Of a DNA stretch of 64,000 bases, positions 1 to 11,449 are shown piece by piece. How positions within the stretch are numbered: position 1 is the first letter of the stretch; the number at the start of each line of letters is the position of its first letter. This stretch comes from Chelydra serpentina (lineage: Eukaryota; Chordata; Testudines; Chelydridae): positions 3,286,001-3,350,000 of the forward strand of contig JBAIAC010000054.1 of the NCBI GenBank assembly GCA_037349315.1. The letters run 5' to 3'. The notes beneath the pieces are model-generated. The model worked only from the letters and a program-made list of their open reading frames with translations. It searched no databases and was not told the DNA's origin. Both the position numbers and the translations under genes were made by a program.

Positions 1-500
1 GACTCCTGACATGTACGGCAGTACCATGAAGACAGCAAATGCTACAAATAGAAAATATAGTTAAGGAGGGAATGAAACAGCTACATCATTTCCAGGGCCT
101 GATTTACTGCTTGCTTTGGACATCAGTGCGCAGGGGAAAAGGCTTTGGATCCTCACTGATAAAGTTACCATTGACACTAGCTTTGATGGGAACAAAACCA
201 AAGTTTTAAACCCAAAAGAGCAAAATTCCGCCCTGAGAAGCAAAAGCCACTTACCCGGAGCTTGTACACTTTCGAGATGGCCGAAGTACATGGATTTTGT
301 TCATTTAAGAAATCTTTCCTTGTTATTTCGTTCACGGATGCAATGTAGGGGAAAGGCTTTCACTACAAATGATGATTGTGCACGGGGGAGGGGGGTAGAC
401 CCTCTCTTGCATCATTCTGCAAGAACACGGTGGTAACATTTCCCAGTAGTTCTAATTCCCTCTAATACTCTCAAATTTGGGTTCCAGCAAGAGTCTAGGA
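1..500. other. Unclassified sequence before the first hAT element
   Basis: No coding exon, RNA gene or repeat family is recognised in these bases. Short open frames occur on both strands but have no recognisable domain or repeat similarity. The last eight bases are the left target-site copy of the next element. Confidence 0.5.
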
Positions 501-1145
501 CAGGGGTGGGCAAACTACGGCCCGCGGGCCACATCCGGCCAGAGGGCCCATCCTGCCCAGGCCCCAGACCCTGAGCTCCTGGCTGGGGAGGCTAGCCTCT
601 CCCCACTCCCCTGCTGTCCCTCTTCCCCCAGAGCAACGCCACCACGCGGGCAGCGCTCTGGGGGGCGGGGCTGCGTGCTCCGACCGGGCCGTGCAGCTGC
701 CAGACATGCTGCTCTGAGCGGCGTGGTAAGGGGGCCGGGGCCGGGGGGTTGGATAAGGAGCAGAGGGTCCTGGGGGGCAGTCAGGGGACAGGGAACGTGG
801 GGAGGGTTGGATAGGCGTGGGAGTCCCGGAGGGCCTGTCAGGAGGCGGGGGTGTAGATAGGGGTTGGGGCAGTCAGGGGACAGGGAGCAGGGGGCGTTGG
901 ATGGGGGGTGGAGTCCTGCGGGGTGATTAGGGTCTGGAGAGTCTCGGGAGGGAGCGGTCAGGGGACAAGGAGCAGGGGGATGGGTTGGGGGTTCTGAGGG
1001 GATCAGTTACGGGGTGGGAAGTGGGAGGGGGCAGATAGGGGGCAGGGTCAGGCTGTTTGGGGAGGCACAGCCTTCCCTACCTGGCCCTCCATACAGTTTT
1101 GCAACCCCGATGTGGCCCTCGAGCCAAAAACTTTGCCCACCCTTG
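501..1145. mobile_element. Non-autonomous hAT DNA transposon with 8-bp TSD
   Basis: The element begins CAGGGGTGGGCAAA and ends with the reverse complement of CAAGGGTGGGCAAA, so the terminal inverted repeats match at 13 of 14 positions. It is flanked by GTCTAGGA (493-500) and GTCTAGGG (1146-1153), an 8-bp duplication with one mismatch. CA/TG ends and 8-bp duplications are the hAT signature. The interior has no transposase. Positions 740-1050 are a G-rich run of loosely repeated units (gggcagtcaggggacaggg-like), probably amplified inside the element. Confidence 0.9.
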
Positions 1146-1923
1146 GTCTAGGGCACTCCTCCCATTCCTCGAAATCAGCTAGCTTTACCTGAGTTTCATT
1201 GATATTCTGGTCTGCTAAATCAGCCTTTTTCTCCAAATCAGATTTTCCTTCAGATACGGAAGTGAGATTTTATCACAAGTGTTTTTCTTAAAGCTCCTGG
1301 CTGCTGGAGTCCTGTGAACCCCAGAGAATTTCACCTTTCATTAAAAAAAAAAAGTAGCCCTGCTGCTTGTGGATGAAAGCATGAAACTGTGAGCCGAGTG
1401 TGATCCAAGGAGTCAGAAGTGAGTAGGCAAGTAAAAGCAGTGTAAAATGGGTGACTTCTGTAAAAAAAATCTCCCAAATTCTAAGCCAGTCGCCTGTGTT
1501 TTTCACATACGGGGCTGATGCGATTGTATAGCTCTGCAGTCCACGCCCCGCGAGCCCGAGTCAGCTGCCCCAGGCCAGCCATGGGTAGGGTGACCAGTTT
1601 TTCAAAATGCAAAAAGGAGACACGGGCCGCTGCCCCTGCTCCTCCTCTTTCCCCTCAGGTCCCACCCCCTGGCCAGGCCGGAAGCCAGAGCCAGGCAGTG
1701 GTATGAGCTGCCCAGGGAGATCGGGCCACTGTGGGGAGCCCCAGACCCTCCACCTGTCTTGGGCAGCCCCTGGCCCATGTCCCCACCCACTCAGGGCATA
1801 CGTCCAGAGCAGGTGGAGGGTCTGGGGCCTGGGCTCCCTGGACAGCTCTTACATTGTCTTGGCTCTGCCTTCCAACCTTCCAGAGGGCAGGGCCTCGGAG
1901 AGAAGAGGAGAAGCAGGGGCGGG
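1146..1923. other. Mostly unclassified; possible partial mariner-type MITE at 1588
   Basis: At 1586 a TA is followed by GGGTGACCAG, the same terminal sequence as the mariner-type MITEs at 16886 and 61491. No matching opposite end was found before 1923, so this is at best a partial or divergent copy. The C-rich sequence from 1620 to 1920 yields overlapping open frames on both strands that look compositional. No gene is recognised. Confidence 0.3.
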
Positions 1924-2318
1924 TGTGACATGCTGTACCCCACAATAGAACCCTGTAGCCCCCATATTCATCATTCATATACTGGCAGTGATATTTCGTA
2001 CAAAGGATGCCATGTTAGATATCATATGAAAGGTCATGATCTGCTGAAACCCGCTGTTCTGTCCAAATATGTATAGAATTCGTGTGTATAAAGTTACGAG
2101 ATTTTGCTACATGGTTGCTACTAAAATATGTTGTGAGTTTGAGAATCTATACTGCCAGGTGAATGTTAACCAACCACTAGTCAAGTGTATGACTCAGTTG
2201 CACAAATTCACACAATGGGGGTTTACTCCATCACTGTGACTCTGCAAAGCCCACTGGGCCATGTCTGTGCAAGTGTCTTATAGACACATGGACTGAGAGT
2301 ATAAAATGAGGGACGGTG
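1924..2318 (+). mobile_element. Endogenous retrovirus-type LTR, 5' part, interrupted
   Basis: Starts TGTGACATGCTGTACCCCA, closely resembling the first bases of the solo LTR at 7434 (TGTGACGGTGTACCCCAT). A TATAAAA box lies at about 2300. The sequence is then cut by the minus-strand solo LTR at 2319. Whether the rest of this LTR resumes at 3463 could not be established by eye. No gag, pol or env sequence is attached. Confidence 0.5.
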
Positions 2319-3457
2319 TGTGACGGGTTGGGGCCACAGAGACCTGCTTGGTGCTGCCACCTGGTGTGCCACGGATGCTTCTGCCCCTGCTTCCAGGCCT
2401 TTTCCAGCTTGGGACTCCCGGATCCTGTCTGTTTTGAGCCAGATTCCACTGATCTGCTGCAAACACAGACCCAGGTCCGAACCAAGTCCACTCACCACTG
2501 TAAGGCCCCTGGAAGCGCTCTTGCCTTTGACACCCAGCTGCTCAACTCCAAGGAGGCTCAAACCCTTACTAAATCCGTTTTACCCTGTATAAAGCTTATA
2601 CAGGGTAAACTCATAAATAGTTCGCTTTCTATTTCAAAGATGGAAAGATATGCACCACTGATCGCTGTCCCAAGGCACTAACTCATACTCAAGGAAACTT
2701 AATAAGTAAAAAGTGATTTTAATAAGTACAGAAAATAGGATTTAAGTGAGTTCAATTAGTGACCGACAGAACAAAGCAAGTTACTTAGTAAAATAAAATA
2801 AAACACGCACGTCTAGGTCTATTCAAAGTTAACACAGATAAAAGCCTCACCAGATTCGGATATTTTCCTTTTTACAGGCTGTAGAATTCGCCTGGGTCCA
2901 GCTGAGCTCAGCAGACTCTCACACCCCCTAGTGTCCTTGTCCTTTGTTCAGTTCCCCTCAGGAATGTCCTTGCGGGGGTGGAGAGCCTCTCCCTTTAGCC
3001 AGCTGAAGACAAAATGGAAGGGTCTTGCAAGGGCTTTTATAGCCTTTCTTCCTCTCCCTGCGTAGGATCCAGTAGCCCTGGAGTTTTGGGATCACATGGG
3101 CAAGTCACCTGTCCATGTGCCCTAACCAGTCTAACCAGTTGCATCCTTGCCTGGGGCCCCGATGTGGATTGGGGTCTGCACCTTCTTTTGTCTGTTAAGT
3201 ACTTGTACTCAACTTGCACATTCCTTCCTCTGGACCTGGTCCCATGTTCTTACAAAAGCTATGCATAAAACCAGCAAATATAAAACCAGTGTTCATAACT
3301 TCAACCACAACAATGATACATGCATACAAACAGGAGGAATAAATTCAGTAGGTCATAACTTTCACAGAGATATGTTACATGGCACATGTAGTATAAAACA
3401 TTACACATATATAGTTATAAGCATCTCCCCATAAAGTTTTATGGGGACACTGTCACA
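2319..3457 (-). mobile_element. Solo LTR (copy 1), minus strand
   Basis: Near-complete inverted copy of the element at 7434-8609. On the minus strand it begins TGTGACAGTGTCCCCATAAA and ends CCAACCCGTCACA, the TG...CA ends typical of LTRs. Flanks CGGTG (2314-2318) and CAGTG (3458-3462) form a 5-bp target duplication with one mismatch. A TATA-type promoter (minus strand, around 3040) and the A-rich polyadenylation region (around 2695-2740) are shared with copy 2. There is no internal retroviral coding region, so it is a solo LTR. Confidence 0.85.
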
Positions 3458-3462
3458 CAGTG

Positions 3463-4199
3463 ACATCATGTTCCTTGGTGGGAAGGGGCAGGCACGTGTG
3501 CCAGCAGCAGCCCTGACCTGCCATGCCAGGTACACTTGTGGGTGAGGAGCTGTGTCAGGATTGCTCTGCATTGTGGTTCTGTGCTGGGAACACACAGCTG
3601 GCAGAGCATTAGCAGACGGACCCTCTGGGGGGTTAAATCAGTGTCGAGACCAGGCAACAAAAACCAAATATTGTCTCAGCTGCTTTGTCTCTCTTTGCCT
3701 TCCTGCTGCTCCGGTGATGAGCCTCCTCCAGAGAATTCCTGACCTCCCGCAGCCGCAGGACCAGGCACAGACTCCCTGGCGGGGAATTACCGGCAGTGCT
3801 AGCCCTCCTCTCATTGCGGGGGAAAGGGTTGGGCTCAGCCCTCTCCGCAGAAGGGGCTTGTGGTTATAATCCTCATCCTGGGAATCGAGGGGAAAGTTTC
3901 CCTTCAAGTGACACCCAGATTCTGAGACATGGAAACCAGCTCATCGTCTGCCCCTTGCAATACGAAAAAGGCCTCAGCACCCCAATCTGTCTGTCTGCCA
4001 ACAGCAGCCCAACACAACGGCTGCCCCGTTACTCAGATGCATTTCCCACCATATCAGCCATTATCCGTAGGCTGTCTGAAGCATTCTCAGGAAGGCTCAC
4101 TAGGTGGGGGATAAGCTTCTCATATGGCCTATTATTTTCCTTAATGGCCCATAGCCTTGAATTCACAACCAGCTATCTAGACTGGAAGCATCTTGCGTA
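3463..4199. other. Unclassified, possibly the body of flanking LTRs
   Basis: No gene is recognised. The interval lies between a minus-strand solo LTR and the 5' end of another minus-strand LTR ending at 4425. It may be the rest of that LTR, but no TATA box, polyadenylation signal or boundary was clear enough to claim this. Confidence 0.3.
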
Positions 4200-4425
4200 G
4201 GGGGGTGTCACCCAGGTGCAACCTCATTTGAAATACAGATACAGTCAATGTTCATAACTCCAGATACAAAAATGATACCTGCACACAAACAGGATAATAG
4301 TATTCAGCAAATCTGAACTTTTCCAATGACACCTCACATGATACATTCTGTACAAGGTGCATCATAATTATGTCATAATTGCATTATAATCATACCATCA
4401 TGAATATGGGGTGCAGAGTGTCACA
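4200..4425 (-). mobile_element. LTR 5' end of a related family, minus strand
   Basis: Read on the minus strand this begins TGTGACACTCTGCACCCCAT and shares the motif series of the other LTRs here: a run ending 'ggagttatgaac', a 'tatcat' block, and the Cctgtttgt block. Only the first 230 bases align convincingly by eye; the 3' boundary is unknown and may reach back to about 3880 or further. Confidence 0.5.
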
Positions 4426-5876
4426 GCCCCCCCGCTGCCCAAATATTCCTGCTTAGGGCTAGCACTGACTCTGCACCTTGTTGCTTTTGAAAATCCCATT
4501 GAGTGCCCATCTATATGTTTAGGTGCCTAAATGCCTTTGAAAACCTTACTCTTAGGACCCCATGTCCTATTGACTTTTCATTAGACTTAGGTTCTACCCC
4601 AGCGCTAACCATGACCATGCCCCTGATCTTGCAATGAATTCTGTCCAGGAGCAAGGTCCACTCTGTCACCCTGTGATCACAGCGAGCTGGACTCAGTAGC
4701 TTTGTGCCCCAAAATACTGGTGACTCATCAGTGCTTTCCATTTTCCATCGGCTGCAGGAGAGAACATGGAACATTCCAGGTAATTTATTGCTAAGTACAA
4801 TGTGACACTGCCGTGTATCACCAGGAATCCATTACTTGAGGTTTTTCAGCACATTCTAATATGATAAGTCACAGTTATTTATTCAACTAAGTAATTCTAG
4901 ACTAGATCCTCAGTGAATGTTAATCGGTGACATTCTATTGGTATCAATGGAGCCATAGCTATTTGCCCTACTGAAGATCTAGCCCTTTGTCTTTTTTTAG
5001 TATTATTAAGGCTTCATAATAAAGTAATTGTCAAGTCAGTGCTAAATGCGTCGCTCCTGGAAGTAATGACATTCCTGAAACCGAGCAGAGCCGACAGGCT
5101 TTTAATTTATTTTAAATTATGTAGTGAGCCGGGAAATCTATAACCCGATACAGCAAAAAGGGTACTTTAAATCTGGCAGCTCATTTCCTATGACAGCTAC
5201 TCGGAAATAGTGCTCTGGTTTAGAAGGGCATGTAATAATAGCTGTCAGTGTTGCTGCAAAGCTCAGGATGTGATCCGTTTATGAACCATGGCCTTACTAG
5301 ATTCTCTTTGGGTAAGTTTCCCTAGACAGGATGCTCTGACGGCAGCACGCCAGGAACCAGCCTGCTGCTCTGGTAGCTGGGTGCCGCTGCATGTCAGACA
5401 CGTTTATTGGTTTGGCCAGGTGCAAGGGCCACGGGTCAGCAGCTCCAGTTCTGTTTAGCCTTCTCTGAGCAATGTGGATTTCTCTTGTAGCCCAGCCTTG
5501 CTTCAACCAAAACCTTCCCCCAGGTACAGCCTAAATCAATGCTGCCTATTAGACCCTTCCCAGGCTATTTTCCTTGGTTCCACATTACTAGACTCCATTC
5601 AGTGTCTAGGTTTGCAGCCCTGCAGCAGGAGCTGCCCACCCGCTCCCCGGCTCAAACCCAGATTCATCGTCTGGCAGATTAAAAAAGTCAACAAAGCTCT
5701 AGAACAGCACAGACCAGCTCCGGTAAATCAGCAGCGCCAGTCGCCGACACCAGGCCATGAGCTGCGCTGCAAACGACTGTCTGAGAGTCACAGATCACCT
5801 CTCCCGTGCAGAGAGTGCTAGCGCACACTCCAGGGAACGAGGGAAACACAAAGAAGGTTGCAACTGAGCAAGGCCA
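4426..5876. other. Unclassified intergenic or intronic sequence with a short MITE-like piece
   Basis: No exon or RNA gene is recognised. At 4487-4545 the motifs ttttgaaaatcccatt and taggtgcctaaatgcc match the palindromic MITE at 60505. The rest is AT-rich and without visible repeats. Confidence 0.45.
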
Positions 5877-5884
5877 GTTTGCTG

Positions 5885-6443
5885 CATAGGCGCTGATTGC
5901 GTGGGTGCTCCGGGGCTGGAGCACCCATGGGGAAAAATTGGTGGGTGCTGAGCACCCACCGGCAGCTCCAGGCAAGCGCTCCCCCCCCCACCCCCCCGCC
6001 GTGCAACCAACTCACCTCTCCGCCCCGAGGCTCCGCCGGATGCGAAGCGGCAGCCGCCAGCTGCTTTTCTTGGCTCCCTCCAGCTGGTCGGCGGCGCCTC
6101 GGGGGAGGAGGCGGAGCCAGACCCTCCGACTCCGCCTCCTCCCCATACCCCTCCCCTGAGGCGCCGCAGACCAGCTGGACGGAGCCAGGAAAAGCAGCGG
6201 ACTGCCGCTTCGTGTCCGGAGACGTGAGCTGGGCGCGGGGCGGGGCTGGTGGGGAGCTGCCGGGCCCGGTGGGTGCTCTCCTGCTTCTCCCCTCCGCCTC
6301 TGGCTTGTAAGCCGGGGGAGGGAAGGGGGATGCAGCGTGCCCAGGGGAGGAGGCGGGGGCAGGGATTTGGGGAAGGGGCGAGGCCGGGGGTGGAGTTGGG
6401 GCAGGGCCGGGGGCGCGAGCACCCACCGGCGCCGACTTCTATG
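5885..6443. mobile_element. GC-rich non-autonomous hAT with perfect 8-bp TSD
   Basis: Flanked by a perfect GTTTGCTG duplication (5877-5884 and 6444-6451). The ends are inverted: the left end reads CATAGGCGCTGATTGCG then TGGGTGCTC, and the right end on the other strand reads CATAGAAGTCGGCGCC then GGTGGGTGCTC. The interior is very GC-rich and contains internal inverted segments around GCAGCCGCCAGCTG. Long open frames on both strands (up to 262 codons at 5795-6583 minus) follow from the composition and cross the element boundaries, so they are not genes. Confidence 0.92.
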
Positions 6444-6451
6444 GTTTGCTG

Positions 6452-7428
6452 TTGTTCTAATGCTGGGACGCCCCCAGGAGGACTGCAGGAGGGGAGGTGT
6501 CCTGGCATTGCCATGCTTGTGACTGTGCGCAGTGTTACTGCCGCTGCAGGAAGTCTGCAAGTCCCAGCTGCCTCTCTGATCATTTCGGAGATAACGGCGC
6601 TTTTGTTGAGCTCCTCCAGATGAGCAGCGTAGTGTTGTGCCGAGCCCTTGCTGCCAGACCTTGCTCCTGGCTTTGGCCCTTGCTATGACCTGCCTTGCAG
6701 CGGTCACCCTGCCAGTGACTCATCTCCCTCTCTAGCTGCTGTGAGCGCCCTGTCGGTTCCTGTGCCATGTCCATCCTACGGGCTGTTCCAGAGGAATAGG
6801 GCAGTGTGCTTTGCACCTACAAGCCGTCCAGCAGCCCTGCGGTTCCTTGGCTCATTGAAACCCGTCCTCCTGCCCAGATCCCAACCCATCGAGTGCTGTT
6901 CACCTCCCTCCATGTCCGCTGCAAAGTGCCGCACTCCTCTGGGGACACGTGTGAGCTTCCTTTCACAGTGCGTGGCTGGGCTGCTGAAGGGCTTTTCCGT
7001 TTGCGGAGCTCCGCAGTGTTTCTGGGTAGCTTGTCTCGTGTTTTGCAGGGAGGGCCTGAAACTGAAATAAGAGCAGGGCTACGCCAACGTGAAAATCAAA
7101 TCCGGCCGCCTGCCCCTTTGAGGCGTCGGCTTCTGCCTATTCTGCTTGTTCCTGGATGCTGCCTCGACCTGCATTCCAGCTGTGCTCTGTGCACATTGGT
7201 TTCCCATCCGGTCCCTGGTGCAATTCAAGGGGTTGGTTTTAATCTATAAAGGGACCACTTTGCTGCAAGGACCTTCTCCCCTCCTTTGCACCATCACTTT
7301 AGGGGCTTTTGGTGGCATGGGGAGGACCGGGTCAGAAAATGGTTGGGGAGGGGGCAGGAGGGTTTCAGAAAATTTGGATGGGAACAATTTATTTTTTTAT
7401 ATTCAGTGGAAAAAAATGAAAATGAAAA
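6452..7428. other. Unclassified sequence
   Basis: Moderately GC-rich with several overlapping open frames of up to 147 codons, none with a recognisable domain. The last 100 bases (gggtcagaaaatggttggg onwards) look like one half of an older repeat into which the next LTR was inserted, because similar A-rich sequence resumes at 8615. Confidence 0.35.
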
Positions 7429-7433
7429 CCCCC

Positions 7434-8609
7434 TGTGACGGTGTACCCCATAAGGCTTTATGGGGAGAGGCTTATACATGTATACGTGATGTAACTAGAA
7501 TATGTTTTATGCTACATGTGCCATGTAACATATCTCTGTGAAAGTTATGACCTACTGAATCTATTCCTCCTGTTTGTATGCATGTATCATTGTTGTAGTT
7601 GGAGTTATGAATATTGGTTTTATATTTGCTGGTTTTGTACATAGCCTTTCTAAGAGCCTGGAATCATGTCTTGAGAAAGGTATGTGCATGTAAAGAGACC
7701 AATCAAGAAACCCTTACACAGACAATAGGAGGTGCAGACCCCATTCCACATCTGGGCCTGGTCAGGAATGCAACTGGCTGGACTGGTTAGGGTGCATGGA
7801 CAGGTGACTTGCCCATGTGATCCCAAAACTCCAGGGTAAGATGATTCTACACAGGGAGTAGGGGAAAAGACTATAAAAGCCCTTGGAAGACCCCTCCAGG
7901 TTGTCTTCAGCTGGCTAAAGAGAGAGGCTCTCCACTCCCGAAGGACATACCTGAGAGAGACTGAACAAAGGACAAAGACAATAGGGAGTGTGAGCGATTG
8001 CTGGACCCAGGCTAGTTCTACAGCCTGTAAAAGGAAAGACTTAAATCTGGTGAGGCTTTTATTGTGTTAAGTTTGATTAGACATAGACGTGCGTGTTTTA
8101 TTTTATTTTACTTAGTAATTCACTTTGTTCTGTCTGTAACTACTTGGAATCACTTAAATCCTACTTTCTGTACTTATTAAAATCACTTTTTACTTATTAA
8201 GTTACCTGGAGTATGAGTTGGTACCTGGGGTGGCGGGGGGTGGGGGGGGCGCAAACAGCTGTGCATATCTTTCTATCTTTGAAATAGAAGGCGAACTATT
8301 TCTGAGTTTACCCTGTATAAGCTTTATACAGGGTAAAACGGATTTATTCAGGGTTTGAACCTCATTGGGAGTTGGGCACCTGGGTGTCAAAGGCAAGTGC
8401 ACTTCTTGAGCTGCTTCCAGGAGCCTTACAGTTGTTAGGGGACGTGGTTCGGACCTGGGTCTGTGTTTGCAGCAGATCAGTGGATCTGGCTCGAAACAGA
8501 CAGGATTCCGGAGTCCCAAGCTGGAAAAGGCAGGGAAGCAGGGGCAGAAGTAGCCTTGGAACACCAGGTGGCAGCACCAAGCTGGTTTCTGTGATCCCAA
8601 CCCGTCACA
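7434..8609 (+). mobile_element. Solo LTR (copy 2), plus strand
   Basis: A 1176-bp element beginning TGTGACGGTGTACCCCAT and ending CCCAACCCGTCACA, flanked by CCCCC on both sides (7429-7433 and 8610-8614), a 5-bp target duplication. A TATAAAA box at 7872-7878 and an ATTAAA signal at 8176-8181 fit an LTR with U3, R and U5. No primer-binding site, gag, pol or env is attached, consistent with a solo LTR left by LTR-LTR recombination. It is the inverted homologue of 2319-3457. Confidence 0.88.
7866..7884 (+). promoter_or_regulatory. TATA box of the plus-strand solo LTR
   Basis: TATAAAA occurs at 7872-7878, about 440 bp into the LTR, with the ATTAAA polyadenylation signal about 300 bp downstream. 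This is the layout expected of an LTR promoter. Whether it still drives transcription cannot be told from sequence. Confidence 0.5.
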
Positions 8610-8614
8610 CCCCC

Positions 8615-9474
8615 AACCCGAAGTTTTGCTGCTGAAAACTGAAATGTCCAGGCTTTGGGTTTCTGGTGCAAAATCAAAAGTTTTTGAGGAAAGCCGACAC
8701 TTTGGATGCAAATTTTCATCTTGTTAGAAATCCAGTTTTCCATCAAAAAAAATGTTGATGGAAAATTTTCAGGCTGCCCTAGCAACTTGCCTCTCCCCCA
8801 TCCCCCGGGTGCAAGAGAGTAAATCCACTAAATACTGGGAGGGGCCCAGATAGTGCAGTGATGGGGGCCTGCTAAGGGCCTAATATGGATCGATAGATTC
8901 AATCAAGGCCTCAGTCCTACATCTGTTCTTCCCAGTCTCCTGATGTCTGAGTGTGAAGGGGTGTATGTAGCAAGCCTTTGGCGTCCCAGCAGTGGGTGCA
9001 CTATGGAAGTGGTGGAACGAAATAGGAGCTACTTAAACGTTTTCAATACAATCCGTTTTATCCAGTCTGCCACCTGCTGGTGAAAGGTGTGTTTGGGAAG
9101 GTTAGTATCAGAATCGGGTTAAAAATAAGAAAATGTTTCTCCCTTATGTTACTGCCCACACATTGGGCCGGATTCTGGTCATACTGATCTTTTTTACACC
9201 ATCAGCGGCGTTACCCTGAATTCACACAGGTGTAAGTCATCGGAGAGTCAAGGTCGTTATCTTTACACTCTTTGGGCCACGTTCTTTATGCTCTGCCCTG
9301 CTGCTCTGGGTGTCTCCGGCAGCACAGACACGAAGTGACAAGCTTCCCGCTTTATTGATTGACTTGCAATGAGTCATGGAGATGAGTCCAATCTTCAGTA
9401 ACAATTTAGCCTGATTTTTGTCAGCCTGGCCCTCTCTTCCCTCTACTGGTCTTTCTGGTCTCACTTAAATGAAA
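8615..9474. other. Unclassified with fragments of older MITE-like repeats
   Basis: Positions 8615-8790 are A/T-rich with tttccatcaaaaaa / tgatggaaaatttt inverted pieces suggesting a decayed palindromic MITE. Around 9165-9240 the sequence gggccggattctggtc ... acaggtgtaagtca resembles half of another reptilian palindromic MITE. No gene is recognised. Confidence 0.35.
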
Positions 9475-9770
9475 ATAAGAAAGAAAAACTTGTAGCACCT
9501 TAGAGACTAACAAATTTATTTCAGCATAAGCTTTCGTGGGTTAATACCCACTTCATCGGATGCATGGAATGAAATATACAGTAGACAGATATTTATACAG
9601 TCAGAGAAACATGATAAGGTCGAGGTGCATAGACCAACCTTAAGAGGCTAATTAGTTGAGAGGAACCATAACAGTAGGGGAAGAAAAACCTTTGAAGTGA
9701 TAAACAAGATGGTCACACAGGTGTGAATGAGGATCACTTAGTGCATCTTGTCTCCCATTTGTCTATGTAC
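9475..9770 (-). mobile_element. Penelope-like retroelement 3' region, minus strand
   Basis: Read on the minus strand, 9560 down to 9490 contains the segment CCACGAAAGCTTATGCTG followed by TTTGTTAGTCTCTAAGG and GTGC(T/C)ACAAG. This is shared with 37006-37130 and 52206-52415. The remaining 200 bases are the adjacent part of the element body and have decayed. I assign it to Penelope-like elements because this tail and a hammerhead-like motif are described for vertebrate members. The family name is from memory. Confidence 0.55.
9532..9559 (-). ncRNA. Hammerhead-ribozyme-like core (decayed)
   Basis: On the minus strand: CCGATGA (9553-9559), A, stem II GTGGGT/ACCCAC (9546-9551 with 9536-9541, six perfect pairs, loop ATTA), GAAA (9532-9535), then a GC/GC helix with TTAT loop. 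The hammerhead core needs CUGANGA, so position U4 is changed to C. The residue at the expected cleavage position is G, which does not support cleavage. The fold is kept but activity is unlikely. Confidence 0.5.
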
Positions 9771-9888
9771 CAAAGTGATACTGCTTTATCTATATGGGTT
9801 TAGGTAAAGTGGTACCACCCTTCTCCCAGCATGGACCCTGTTGTATTGGCATATAGGTGCTTATACTGGTCTAGCTATTCCTGTAGGT

Positions 9889-10356
9889 CAGTGTTCCCCA
9901 AACTGTGGGGCACATCCCCTTAGGGCAGGGGAGGGAGGGAGCGCGATGCGGCCCAGCCCCGCTCTGCCCCCAGCTCCCCCCGCCCTGCCCTGGCTGCACC
10001 TCCCAGCCTCAGGCCCTGGCCTTCCTCCCGGCTGCAGCTCTGGCCCCGGGCTTGGCCCCCAGCTCCAACTGCAGCTCCGTTCCCGGCTGCAGCTCTAGCT
10101 GCAACCTAGACCCCTGGCTCCTGGCCTCGGGCGCTGGCTGCAGTCCCGCTCATGGCCCCGGACCCAGTCGCGACTCCAGCCACAGCGCTGGCATCAACAC
10201 CCAGCCCCAACCCCACTCCCGACTGTGGCCTGTAGCCCAGCTCCTGACCGCAGTCTGCAGCCCCGGCTCCTCACCCTGGCTGTGGCCCTGCTCCCAGCTC
10301 AGCTCCTGGGAGGGGCGCGGACAGATTCCATTCCAGAAAAAGTTTGGGGACCACTG
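9889..10356. mobile_element. Non-autonomous hAT, GC-rich
   Basis: Left end CAGTGTTCCCCAAACTGTGG; right end on the opposite strand CAGTGGTCCCCAAACTTTT. The terminal inverted repeats are clear. The flanks ctgtaggt and ccataagg agree at only 5 of 8 positions, so the target duplication is decayed or the site altered. The interior is a C-rich imperfect repeat of agctc/cagctcc units without coding potential. It appears to sit inside an older MITE (9838-9888 and 10357-10430). Confidence 0.75.
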
Positions 10357-10364
10357 CCATAAGG

Positions 10365-11449
10365 GAAGGGGACTGAGCTGTACCTATGCGAGGCACCTTT
10401 CTACCATCACAGCTGTGGCACGTTAGGCATGGTGCTGATTGAACTATTTCAGGAGGAGACCACAAGTCAGGACAAAAACAATGTAGAGAAGACCTCAGCT
10501 TGGAGGCGCTTTGGGAAGGTGCCCGTCTCTTCATTAGTACGTGAGGTGCCTCCATGTCTGGCTTGTGCTAGATAAAACCAGTAACAGTATCGAGCTCTCA
10601 GACAGGACTTCCACTAAGAGGGCAGATGAGATGCTCAAAGCGCATGATAAACGCAGTTCACCGTGTTCCTGGCACAAGCACGTGCACTGAAATGCAGCCA
10701 CTTCTGGGGAGAACGGCAGCTGCAAAACATGTTCAGGGACGAAGGGGATGAGCTTGTGTCCAGCTGAAAATGGAGCGTGAAGGCGAGTAAAGAGCATGCC
10801 ATTACCCCGTGGGAACGAGTCCAAGCCAATAACAGTGCCGAAGAGAGCGTGACTCGCTGCGAAGCAGAGTCCAGCTCCTGTGGTGGGGCGGGGGAGATGG
10901 AAAATAACCTGTCTGTGCTCCTGCCAGCTCCGAGGATGGCGGCAGGAGGAGTGTTTTGTTCAGCTCCTGAAATGGTGTCTTTTCTTGTCACTTCTGCAGG
11001 GGCCCAGCAGAAAACCCGGCGTGTTGATTACCACCTGCCCCTCTGCTCAACAGCCTGTTCCGCCCCAGCAATTTGCTGCTAGTTTCCCTTTGTTTTCCCT
11101 GCTGATTTCCCCTTGGCAGCCCAGCGGGACCATGCCTCTCTCTGCTGAGAAGCCTATAAAGACATTACAATTGCCTTCTTGTTCCCAGCTCAGCCGAATC
11201 CTCCTCATTCGCTCTTCTGAAAAGCCAAATCGCCTGTAAAACAGCTTCACCGCGCTCACCCAAGGGAACAATGACTGGGCACTTCAGTTCTGGGATCAGC
11301 CAACTCCCAGGCGGCTCCAGCACACCACGGTGGCCCCCTCCCGGAGTGCCCCCATCTGTGCCATCATTGCCGGCAGCTCTCCAGCATGCCGATATTTCCC
11401 CTCCCCCAGAGCACACAGTATCCTCATTGCTGGACTGTGCGGCAGGGCA
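10365..11449. other. Unclassified sequence
   Basis: No repeat family, exon or RNA gene recognised. Open frames of up to 119 codons on both strands carry no recognisable domain. Confidence 0.4.

Noticed and set aside
2316..2681. 121-codon plus-strand frame as a gene
   Set aside because: Lies within the solo LTR and its counterpart frame appears inverted in the second LTR copy.
5795..6707. Long minus-strand open frames (262 and 231 codons) as a possible gene
   Set aside because: They span the boundaries of a hAT element with a perfect target duplication, are driven by GC-rich composition and have no recognisable domain.
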